Shown: one piece after another, positions 1-5,073 of the stretch
Layout of the letters: every line of letters begins with the position of its first letter
Position numbering within the stretch: position 1 is the first letter of the stretch
Assembly: GCA_934631025.1 (NCBI GenBank)
Contig: CAKTXR010000099.1
Coordinates: 1-5,221, forward strand
Length of the DNA stretch: 5,221 nucleotides
Direction: 5' to 3'
From: an uncultured Clostridia bacterium
GTDB lineage: Bacteria > Bacillota > Clostridia > Christensenellales > Aristaeellaceae
Program-made: the position numbers and the translations under genes
The notes under the pieces: generated by a model
The model's input: only the letters and a program-made list of their open reading frames with translations
Told to the model about the DNA's origin: nothing
Database searches by the model: none

Positions 1-435
1 GGCATCACCGAGCCCACCCCCACCTTCTCCGCCTGCTTCGGCCAGGCCTTCCTGGAGCTGCATCCCACCAAGTATGCCGAGGAACTGGTCAAGAAGATGG
101 AAAAGAGCGGCGCGAAGGCCTATCTGGTCAACACCGGCTGGAACGGCACCGGCAAGCGCATCTCCATCAAGGACACCCGCGGCATCATCGACGCCATCCT
201 GAGCGGCGCCATCCTGAACGCCCCGACCAAGAAGATCCCCTACTTCGATTTCGAGGTGCCCACGGAGCTGCCGGGCGTTGATTCCAAGATCCTCGATCCT
301 CGCGACACCTACGCCGATGCGTCCCAGTGGGATACCAAGGCGAAGGATCTGGCTTCCCGCTTCGTGAAGAACTTTGTAAAGTACACCAACAACGAAGCCG
401 GCAAGGCGCTGGTTGAGGCTGGCCCCAAGGCCTGA
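1..435 (+). CDS. pckA: Phosphoenolpyruvate carboxykinase (ATP), C-terminal part
   Basis: The open frame enters from the left edge and ends at TGA 433-435, giving the last 144 residues of a protein normally near 530-540. It matches the C-terminal end of ATP-dependent PEP carboxykinase, which interconverts oxaloacetate and ATP with PEP, CO2 and ADP in the cytosol. The frame opens with GITEPTPTFSACFG. It then has the strongly conserved AYLVNTGWNGTGKRISIKDTR (residues 39-59 of the fragment), which contains the Arg and Thr that line the nucleotide site, followed by PTELPGVDSKILDPRDTYA. The ending (EAGKALVEAGPKA) is the usual family end, so the C-terminus is intact. In fermentative anaerobes the enzyme often runs toward oxaloacetate, but direction cannot be read from sequence. 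A strong terminator follows 22 bases after the stop, so the genes downstream are a separate unit. The N-terminal part, promoter and start lie outside the window. Confidence 0.97.
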   Translation, partial: GITEPTPTFSACFGQAFLELHPTKYAEELVKKMEKSGAKAYLVNTGWNGTGKRISIKDTRGIIDAILSGAILNAPTKKIPYFDFEVPTELPGVDSKILDPRDTYADASQWDTKAKDLASRFVKNFVKYTNNEAGKALVEAGPKA

Positions 436-457
436 TCGCTTAACTGAATAGGCATTG

Positions 458-491
458 CATCCCCGACGAGCCTTTCGTCGGGGATGTTTTT
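458..491 (+). terminator. Intrinsic terminator of pckA
   Basis: A perfect 12-bp stem pairs 458-469 with 475-486 around a 5-base loop (GCCTT), and five T residues follow directly (487-491). The core is the GC-rich CCCCGACGA/TCGTCGGGG. It sits 22 bases after the pckA stop and before the promoter of the next gene, so it is a textbook rho-independent terminator for pckA. Confidence 0.95.
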
Positions 492-533
492 GCGCGGAAT
501 TGACCTCCTGCCGAAGCGCTCATGACGAAAGTC

Positions 534-542
534 TGCTATGAT
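534..542 (+). promoter_or_regulatory. Extended -10 promoter of the first DUF6440-like gene
   Basis: TGC followed by TATGAT (537-542) matches an extended -10 element of the vegetative sigma factor, about 33 bases before the start codon at 576. No convincing -35 box lies 16-18 bases upstream; the TTGACC at 500-505 is 31 bases away, too far to pair with it. The same TGCTAT core occurs before the second paralogue, which raises confidence. Confidence 0.55.
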
Positions 543-575
543 GAGCATGAAACGAGATAAAGGAGAGCAAACATC

Positions 576-767
576 ATGAGCAAATCTGAGGACAAGCGCT
601 TTGAAATGATCTATCAGCAGGGCAGCGTCCTGACCGAAATGACCCTGATCCTGCGCGATAAGGAGACGGGCGCGCAATACCTCTTCGTGCAGTGCGGCTA
701 TGCGGGCGGGCTTACGCCGCTCATCGACAAGCTGGGCGAGCCGGTCGTGACGCGTGCCGAGGATTGA
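576..767 (+). CDS. DUF6440-like small protein, copy 1
   Basis: This 63-residue soluble protein resembles the DUF6440 family of Bacillota, whose function is unknown to me. The visible signature is DKRFE near residue 6, a central ILRDKETGAQYLFVQ stretch and the glycine-rich CGYAGGLTPLID. There is no signal peptide or membrane segment. The ATG at 576 is chosen because a strong site (AAGGAGAG, 560-567) lies 8 bases upstream. The gene has its own promoter, is insulated from pckA by a terminator, and is followed 43 bases later by a close paralogue. Relative to that copy it has a longer N-terminus (SKSE), lacks one residue in the GSVLTEMT region, and ends in TRAED rather than VQK. The family call rests on recalled consensus features, not on a search. 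Confidence 0.85.
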   Translation: MSKSEDKRFEMIYQQGSVLTEMTLILRDKETGAQYLFVQCGYAGGLTPLIDKLGEPVVTRAED

Positions 768-950
768 CTTTCAAACCGCCGTATGCTATACTGGCGGCGA
801 GGTGAGTGCAATGGACGATAAGCGTTTTGAAGTGATCTATAAGGAAGGCAACGCCCTGATGACCGAAAGAACCATAATCCTGCGTGACAGGGAGACCGGC
901 GCGGAGTATCTCTTCGTGCAATCCGGCTATGCAGGCGGGCTTACGCCGCT
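681..950 (+). repeat. Direct repeat from tandem duplication (681-721 and 910-950)
   Basis: The 41 bases encoding the LFVQ-x-GYAGGLTPL segment match at 38 positions between the two paralogues. Two of the differences are G/A and one is G/C. The copies are offset by 229 bases. This is the best-conserved part of a longer but more diverged duplication that probably covers both genes and the TGCTAT promoter core. The coordinates span both copies and the sequence between them. Confidence 0.8.
764..792 (+). promoter_or_regulatory. Promoter of the second DUF6440-like gene
   Basis: TTGACT (764-769) and TATACT (787-792) are separated by exactly 17 bases, and a TG sits one base before the -10 (784-785). 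This is a near-consensus vegetative sigma promoter with an extended -10. Transcription should start near 799-800, leaving a leader of only about 11 bases that is almost entirely ribosome binding site. The -35 box contains the stop codon of the preceding gene (TGA, 765-767). Confidence 0.78.
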
Positions 951-987
951 ATTGGACTCAGACGGAAAGCCGATCGTCCAAAAGTGA
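811..987 (+). CDS. DUF6440-like small protein, copy 2
   Basis: This 58-residue protein is a close paralogue of the gene 43 bases upstream, with the same order of motifs: DKRFEVIY, IILRDRETGAEYLFVQ and SGYAGGLTPLLD. Function is unknown. An ATG at 754 in the same frame would add 19 residues, but it lies inside the upstream gene and ahead of the predicted transcription start. The ATG at 811 is preferred because GAGGTGA (799-805), a full match to the anti-Shine-Dalgarno sequence, sits 5 bases before it and because it aligns with the start of copy 1. The acetyltransferase gene begins 9 bases after the stop with its own GTGAGGA site, so the two are probably co-transcribed. Near-identical DNA between the copies points to a fairly recent tandem duplication. 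Confidence 0.88.
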   Translation: MDDKRFEVIYKEGNALMTERTIILRDRETGAEYLFVQSGYAGGLTPLLDSDGKPIVQK

Positions 988-1101
988 GGAACCGCCATGC
1001 AGCTTGAAACAGAGCGTCTGATTCTCCGGCCGTTTGAGACGCGCGATATGAGCGCGCTCTTTGATCTTCTGCGCGACGAGGAAGTCAACACGTTTTTGCC
1101 G

Positions 1102-1104
1102 TAG
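1102..1104 (+). other. In-frame amber codon inside the acetyltransferase
   Basis: TAG at codon 36 lies between VNTFLP and FPVGSLDETTAFYERRF, with reading-frame homology on both sides. No other gene whose end is visible here uses TAG: the stops seen are TGA (pckA, both DUF6440-like genes, permease, ATPase, binding protein) and TAA (hydF and this gene). Confidence 0.9.
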
Positions 1105-1533
1105 TTCCCCGTCGGGAGCCTTGACGAGACCACCGCCTTTTACGAGCGGCGCTTCAAAAACAGCGAATACGCCTTTGCGATCTGCCTGAAAACGAACGAT
1201 ATGCCCATCGGTTATATCAAAGTGGATACGGACGAGAGCCGCGACATGGGCTATGCCCTCGCGCGGCGGTTCTGGCGCTGCGGTTATACGCGCGAAGCCG
1301 GCGCGGCGCTGATCGAGCGGCTGCGACGCGACGGCGTGCCCTATGTCACCGTAACGCACGACCGAAACAATCCCCGCAGCGGCCATGTGATGCGCGCGCT
1401 GGGGATGTGCTATTGCTACTCCTACGAGGAACAATGGCAGCCCAAGGATTTTCCCGTCGTATTCCGGCTGTATCAGCTCAATCTGGATGGGCGGTCGCGC
1501 ATCTATCGTGCCTACTGGGAACAGTCCGAAAAG

Positions 1534-1597
1534 CGATTTATCGAAAGCGATTTATCGAAAACGATTTATCGAAAACGATTTATCGAAAACGATTTAT
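1534..1597 (+). repeat. 14-bp tandem repeat, about 4.6 copies
   Basis: The unit CGATTTATCGAAAA begins at 1534, 1548, 1562, 1576 and 1590. The first full copy ends in GAAAG rather than GAAAA, and the last is cut after eight bases where TAATG follows. The unit contains a small inverted repeat (CGAT-TT-ATCG). Because 14 is not a multiple of three, successive copies fall in all three frames. All three are open through the array and give the same 14-residue cycle (RFIENDLSKTIYRK). It overlaps the last codons of the acetyltransferase and ends 5 bases before a hairpin. Confidence 0.95.
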
Positions 1598-1602
1598 AAT
1601 GC

Positions 1603-1636
1603 AAATCCCCTCATGAAACGCGTCATGAGGGGATTT
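1603..1636. terminator. Bidirectional terminator between convergent genes
   Basis: A perfect 14-bp stem pairs 1603-1616 (AAATCCCCTCATGA) with 1623-1636 around a 6-base loop (AACGCG). The stem ends in AAA/TTT, so each strand has a short T run at its 3' side; on + it continues as TTTCGTTTAT, on - as ATTTGCATTATAAAT. It sits between the acetyltransferase stop (1599) and the hydF stop (1640-1642), so it can serve both converging transcripts. The T tracts are short, so efficiency is uncertain. Confidence 0.85.
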
Positions 1637-1639
1637 CGT

Positions 1640-2848
1640 TTATCGCTCGATCAGCGCCTGAAGCTCGGGCAGCAGGCTCAGGCTGCGCGCAAGGATGCCG
1701 TTGGCCTGCGCGATGACCAGCCCGTAATTCGTGAAGGGCACGTTCTGCGCGAGCGCGCGCTCCATGCGGCTCGTCACCTCGCGCTCGTTGAGCATACAGC
1801 CGCCGCAGTGGATGACCGCCTTATAGCGCGACAGATCCTCCGGAAATTCCGTGCCGGAGCAGGTCTCGATGCGCACGTCCGCGCCTGAACACTGCCGGAT
1901 CCAGCGCGGAATCTTCACCGTGCCGATGTCGTTGCACTGCCTGTGATGCGTGCAGCCCTCGGCGATCAGCACCGTGTCGCCGTCCGCCAGCGTCTTAAGC
2001 GCCGCCACGCCGCGCACCGCCGTCTCCAGAAAGCCCTTATAGCGCGCCATCAGAATCGAGAACGACGTGAGCGAAATCTCGTCCGGCGTATCGACCGCCA
2101 CTGCCTTGAACGCCTGACTGTCGGTCACCACCATGGCCGGCGGCGTTTTGAGCAGTTGAAGCATGGCCTTGAGCTCATTCGGCTGCACAGCCAGCGCCAT
2201 GGCGTTCGCGTCCAGTATATCGCGCACAGCCTGCTGCTGCGGCAGAATGATGCGGCCCTTGGGCGCGGATTCGTCGATGGGCATGACCAGCACGACGGTA
2301 TCGCCCGCCTTGATAAAATCGCCGATCAGCCGCCGTCCGCTCTCCTTCGGCGCCATGTGCCCCAGCCTTTCCTTGAGCGCGTCGATCCCCGCGCCGGTCA
2401 CAGCGCTCACGCGCAGCGCGTTTTCGGGCAGCGGCGCGTTTTCCTGCGCGGCGAGATCGTGCTTGTTGTAGACCAGCAGCCACGGGAGCTTCTTCTCCGC
2501 AAAGAGGGCGATCAGCGCGCGGTCGGTCTCGTCCAGCCCCGCCGTTTCGTCGACCACGAGGACGGCGACGTCGGTCTTGCCCAGCATCTGGCGCGTTTTT
2601 GCCACGCGCGCGCGGCCCAGCTCGCCGTCGTCGTCGTCATAGCCGGGCGTGTCGATGACGACGACCGGCCCGAGCGGCAATATTTCCATCGATTTCAGCA
2701 CGGGATCGGTCGTCGTGCCGCGCCGTTCGGAGACGACCGCGAGGTTCTGCCCCGTCACCGCGTTGACGACGCTCGATTTGCCCGCGTTGCGCCGCCCGAA
2801 AAAGCCGATGTGAACGCGATTCGCGCTCGCCACTGAATTCATGCTCAT
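1640..2848 (-). CDS. hydF: [FeFe]-hydrogenase H-cluster maturation GTPase HydF
   Basis: HydF is the GTPase scaffold on which the [2Fe] subcluster of [FeFe] hydrogenase is built, with HydE and HydG, before transfer to apo-HydA in the cytosol. The 402 residues match the usual length. The N-terminal GTPase domain shows G1 GRRNAGKSS (18-26), G2 in GTTTDP (44-49), G3 DTPG (66-69), G4 NKHD (128-131) and G5 SAV (148-150). The C-terminal cluster-binding domain carries C299-x-H301, then about 45 residues, then H347-C348-x-x-C351, the expected ligand set. All key residues are present, so the protein should be functional. The ATG at 2848 is chosen because GGGGAGGAA lies 6 bases before it; a second ATG six bases later is less well spaced. 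It is the last gene of the minus-strand unit, 57 bases after the ABC ATPase stop, with no terminator between. hydE, hydG and a hydrogenase gene are not in the window. Confidence 0.97.
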   Translation of the reverse strand: MSMNSVASANRVHIGFFGRRNAGKSSVVNAVTGQNLAVVSERRGTTTDPVLKSMEILPLGPVVVIDTPGYDDDDGELGRARVAKTRQMLGKTDVAVLVVDETAGLDETDRALIALFAEKKLPWLLVYNKHDLAAQENAPLPENALRVSAVTGAGIDALKERLGHMAPKESGRRLIGDFIKAGDTVVLVMPIDESAPKGRIILPQQQAVRDILDANAMALAVQPNELKAMLQLLKTPPAMVVTDSQAFKAVAVDTPDEISLTSFSILMARYKGFLETAVRGVAALKTLADGDTVLIAEGCTHHRQCNDIGTVKIPRWIRQCSGADVRIETCSGTEFPEDLSRYKAVIHCGGCMLNEREVTSRMERALAQNVPFTNYGLVIAQANGILARSLSLLPELQALIER

Positions 2849-2905
2849 GATTTATTCCTCCCCTTGTGTGTTCTGCGCCCGCGCTCGTTCCCCCTTGAAT
2901 CGCTC

Positions 2906-3964
2906 TCAGGCGTATGTCGTCTTGATGCTCACGCCGTGCAGATGATTGATGCGCATGGCCAGCCGCTCGATTTCCGATTGCGGCGCATCCAGCACCACGG
3001 TGATCACGCGCACATGGCGATCGGGATACGGCAGGCCGCAGCGCCCGATGATCGAGCCGCCGCAGTCGTGCAGCGCGCGGTTGACGCGCTCCACATCGCC
3101 CCCGTCGCCGACGATGATGCTGACCGTCGCCAGCCGGTTGCCCTCCGGCGCGGGCTGAATCGGCGCGCTCTCCCCCGCGCGGACGGCCACCGGCGTGATA
3201 AAGGGATAGTCGTGCCCGGGCGTCTGTACGCGCGCTATGACGCTCTCCACGCCGAACGCCGCGCCGATGGCCTCCTCCGTGATCACCTGAAACGCGCCGC
3301 CATAGACCGGCGCACCGGTTTTGCTCAAGAGAAGCGCCTTGTCCGCGCAGCGCAGCGCGTGATCGGGGTAATGCGTGTTGAACAGGCAGGCGACCCCCTC
3401 GTCGCGCAGCCGCTCCATGGTTTCCAGCACGATGAGCTGGTTCCTGAAGTCGAGATTGGATTCCGGCTCGTCGAAAATCACGCAGACCGGCTCGGCGACC
3501 AGCGCGCGCGCGATGAGCGCCATTTGCAGCTCGCCGCCGCTGATCTCGTCGCAGCGCTTGCCGCGCAGATGCGCGATGGAGAGCCGCTCCAGCACCGCGT
3601 CCACCGCCGCATAGTCCTTCGCGCCGGGCTGAGAGAGCGCGCCGATGCGATTGCTGCGGCCGAGCAGCACCATGTTCTCGACCAGCGCGCCCGACGCGCG
3701 TCCCCGCGCCTGCGGCACATAGGCAAGCTTGCGCCAGAGCGCGCGCGGCGGCATGGCGGCAATGTCCTCGCCGTCTAAAAGGCTCCGGCCGCCCGTCCAC
3801 TTGAGAAAGCCCATGACGCAGCGCAGAAGCGTCGTCTTGCCCGCGCCGTTGGGGCCGAGGATCGCCAGAATCTCGCCCGAGCCGAGTGAAAAATTCACGT
3901 CGTGCAATATCTCGCGGCCGCCCTTTTTGTAGGAGAACGCGCCGTGCTCCACCGTCAGATTCAT
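2906..3964 (-). CDS. FecE-type ABC transporter ATPase with C-terminal TM1266-like domain
   Basis: This 352-residue ATPase energises the adjacent FecCD-type permease. The ABC domain (about 1-261) has Walker A GPNGAGKTT (37-45), Q-loop Gln85, signature ISGGELQ (141-147), Walker B VCVIFDEP (160-167) with catalytic Glu166, D-loop SNLD (169-172) and His198. All catalytic elements are intact. Family members usually end near residue 255-265. Here a Pro/Ala-rich linker (about 262-276) leads into an extra domain (277-352) with ATVSIIV, VNRALH, IIGRCGLPYPDR, VITVVLDAP and GVSIKTTYA. I recognise this as the TM1266-type putative iron-only hydrogenase system regulator, a small ferredoxin-like or NikR-C-like fold found in genomes with HydEFG. 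The ATG at 3964 overlaps the permease stop as ATGA, implying translational coupling. The same frame stays open upstream to 4201, but that part has no ABC sequence and lies inside the permease gene. The substrate is not determined by sequence; an iron chelate, heme or cobalamin are possible. Confidence 0.93.
   Translation of the reverse strand: MNLTVEHGAFSYKKGGREILHDVNFSLGSGEILAILGPNGAGKTTLLRCVMGFLKWTGGRSLLDGEDIAAMPPRALWRKLAYVPQARGRASGALVENMVLLGRSNRIGALSQPGAKDYAAVDAVLERLSIAHLRGKRCDEISGGELQMALIARALVAEPVCVIFDEPESNLDFRNQLIVLETMERLRDEGVACLFNTHYPDHALRCADKALLLSKTGAPVYGGAFQVITEEAIGAAFGVESVIARVQTPGHDYPFITPVAVRAGESAPIQPAPEGNRLATVSIIVGDGGDVERVNRALHDCGGSIIGRCGLPYPDRHVRVITVVLDAPQSEIERLAMRINHLHGVSIKTTYA
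2909..3136 (-). other. TM1266-like hydrogenase-regulator domain fused to the ATPase
   Basis: These codons give residues 277-352 of the ATPase. They have the length (about 76-80 residues) and linear motif order of stand-alone TM1266-type proteins: an N-terminal hydrophobic strand, a helix with VNRALH (294-299), IIGRCGLPYPDR (305-316), a second strand VITVVLDAP (320-328), a helix with ERLAMRIN, and the terminal GVSIKT (344-349). Nothing follows the domain, so it appears complete. The assignment is from memory of the family, with no search run. Confidence 0.8.
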
Positions 3965-4989
3965 GAATTCCACCCCCGACTCTGCCTGAGCAGCTGTATG
4001 AAGAACGGCGCGCCGATGACCGCCGTGAGGATCGATATGGGGATTTCGGAGGCCGTCGCGCTGCGCGCCAGCGTATCCACCAGCGCCATGAACACCGCGC
4101 CCAGACTGAGCGAGGCCGGCACAAGCCGCGTGTTGTCGCTGCCGAACATCATCCGCGCGATGTGCGGGATGAGCAGTCCCACCCATGCCACCTGACCGCA
4201 CATGGCCACTGAGGCGGCGGTGATCATCGTGGCGGCGAGCGCGGTGATTCCGCGCAGGAGCGGGAGATTCACGCCCGTGGCGCGCGCTTCATCTTCGCCA
4301 AGCGGCAGTATATTGAGCCGCCAGCGCAGCGCCAGCAGCACAATAATGCCCACAGCGAGGAACGGCGCACCGAATCTGAGCGTCGCCCATGTGGCCGAGG
4401 ACAGGCTGCCCATGAGCCAGTAGGTGATCGCCGGCAGCTGCGAATCGGAATCGGCCACGAACTTGACCAGCGACACGAACGCCGAAAAGAGCGACGAGAT
4501 CACCATGCCGGCCAGCACAATGGCGGTCATGCCCTGACTGCCGTCTCTGCGATAGCCCACGAGGAAGGTCAGCGCCACGGCGAAAAAGCCGCAGATGAGC
4601 GCCATGACCTGCACGAAAAACAGCGGAAAGCCCCACAGAAGCCCCAGCGCCGCGCCCAGCGACGCGCCGCTCGCCACGCCCAGCGTGTCCGGCGTCGCCA
4701 GCGGATTGGAAAACAGGCTCTGGAACGCCGCGCCCGCGACGGCCAGCCCGCCGCCCACCAGCAGTGACAAGAGCACGCGCGGCAGGCGCATCGACCAGAC
4801 GATGGCCTCGGACTTGCTCGCCTCGCCGGACAAGCCCAGCATTTTGTGCCCCAGCGCCGAGAACACATCGCGCACGGGGATGGTGTAGCGCCCCAGACAC
4901 ACGCACGCAAGCGCCGCAATCACGGGCAGCAGGCACAGCGCCAGCATGGCTGGCCTCGAAAAGCCGACCTTCCGCGTCCCTCTTTTCAT
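3961..4989 (-). CDS. FecCD-type ABC transporter permease
   Basis: This is a 342-residue integral membrane subunit of a type II importer of the BtuC/FhuB/FecCD family, which moves iron-siderophores, heme or cobalamin. Roughly nine or ten hydrophobic segments are visible, starting at 14-34 after a basic N-terminus. Family hallmarks are RLPRVLLSLLVGGGLAVAGA (68-87) followed by FQSLFSNPLATPDTLGVASG, WLMGSL (191-196), the cytoplasmic coupling region LPLGEDEARATGV (228-240), VAWVGLLIPHIARM (267-280) and EIPISILTAVIGAPFF (315-330). The length is typical and nothing is missing. The ATG at 4989 is supported by AAGGAGAG (4999-5006), 9 bases upstream; an in-frame ATG at 5031 would start inside a hairpin and add a hydrophilic stretch without a ribosome site. 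Its stop overlaps the ATPase start by four bases. The binding protein for the same importer is encoded 84 bases upstream. Substrate cannot be read from the sequence. Confidence 0.95.
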   Translation of the reverse strand: MKRGTRKVGFSRPAMLALCLLPVIAALACVCLGRYTIPVRDVFSALGHKMLGLSGEASKSEAIVWSMRLPRVLLSLLVGGGLAVAGAAFQSLFSNPLATPDTLGVASGASLGAALGLLWGFPLFFVQVMALICGFFAVALTFLVGYRRDGSQGMTAIVLAGMVISSLFSAFVSLVKFVADSDSQLPAITYWLMGSLSSATWATLRFGAPFLAVGIIVLLALRWRLNILPLGEDEARATGVNLPLLRGITALAATMITAASVAMCGQVAWVGLLIPHIARMMFGSDNTRLVPASLSLGAVFMALVDTLARSATASEIPISILTAVIGAPFFIQLLRQSRGWNS

Positions 4990-5012
4990 AGTCGTTTTCT
5001 CTCCTTCACTCG

Positions 5013-5050
5013 AAAAGGGGACTGCGGCCATGCGCGGCCACGGCCCCCTT
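5013..5050 (-). terminator. Possible attenuating hairpin between binding-protein and permease genes
   Basis: Read on the minus strand, 5050-5045 (AAGGGG) pairs with 5020-5015 (CCCCTT). The stem continues inward through a mismatch, a 3-bp helix including one G-T pair, another mismatch and a GGCC/GGCC helix capped by a 6-base loop. A run of four T follows (5016-5013). The stem is imperfect and the T run short, so I read it as a partial terminator that would let the binding protein be made in excess over the permease. It ends 7 bases before the permease ribosome site. Confidence 0.45.
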
Positions 5051-5073
5051 GCCTGTGGTTTATTTTCGCTCGA

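Larger units (their letters stand above)
997..1599 (+). pseudogene. GNAT-family N-acetyltransferase (RimJ/RimL type), interrupted by TAG
   Basis: Read through one stop, this frame spans 200 codon positions plus TAA and looks like a RimJ/RimL-type acetyl-CoA-dependent N-acetyltransferase. It starts LETERLILRPF, has the acetyl-CoA-binding region around GYALARRFWRCGYTREAG (codons 85-102), the NNPRSGHVMRALGM segment (124-137), and a family-specific end with YEEQWQPK, YQLNLDG and YWEQS. The ATG at 997 follows GTGAGGA (984-990) by 6 bases. Codon 36 is TAG (1102-1104), directly after VNTFLP; as I recall the family, relatives have Trp here (FLPWFP), so one G-to-A change from TGG explains it. The C-terminus runs into a 14-bp tandem repeat, adding SKTIYRKRFIENDL after the expected end. 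No well-placed ribosome site precedes the downstream ATG at 1201, so reinitiation looks weak. The frame and motifs are otherwise intact, which suggests recent loss, stop suppression, or an assembly error. Confidence 0.82.

Noticed and set aside
500..542. TTGACC (500-505) as the -35 partner of TATGAT (537-542)
   Set aside because: The 31-base spacing is far outside the 16-18 base range, so the extended -10 is treated alone.
1534..1597. CRISPR-like array
   Set aside because: The 14-bp units are directly adjacent with no spacers and lie within a coding frame, so this is a simple tandem repeat.
1595..1600. Perfect TATAAT on the plus strand at the repeat end
   Set aside because: It arises from the repeat plus the TAA stop, has no -35 at proper spacing, and would fire straight into the terminator at 1603-1636 with no gene beyond it on that strand.
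1943..2836. Long plus-strand open frame (297 codons) opposite hydF
   Set aside because: It is an Arg/His-rich shadow of the GC-rich third positions of hydF, with no ribosome site and no recognisable motif.
2849..2905. Possible regulatory element or terminator between the ATPase gene and hydF
   Set aside because: I see only the hydF ribosome site here; no convincing hairpin, T run or promoter pair was found on the minus strand.
2864..3778. Long plus-strand open frame (304 codons) opposite the ABC ATPase
   Set aside because: It has the same Arg/His/Asp-rich composition typical of antisense frames, and the opposite strand has complete ABC motifs.
2637..4124. Minus-strand 495-codon frame spanning parts of permease, ATPase and hydF
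   Set aside because: It is out of frame with all three genes and is dominated by Arg, Ala and Gly, a product of GC-rich coding sequence.
3965..4201. Upstream extension of the ATPase frame to an ATG at 4201
   Set aside because: The extra 79 residues resemble no ABC sequence and overlap the well-conserved permease C-terminus; the ATGA overlap start at 3964 aligns with the family.
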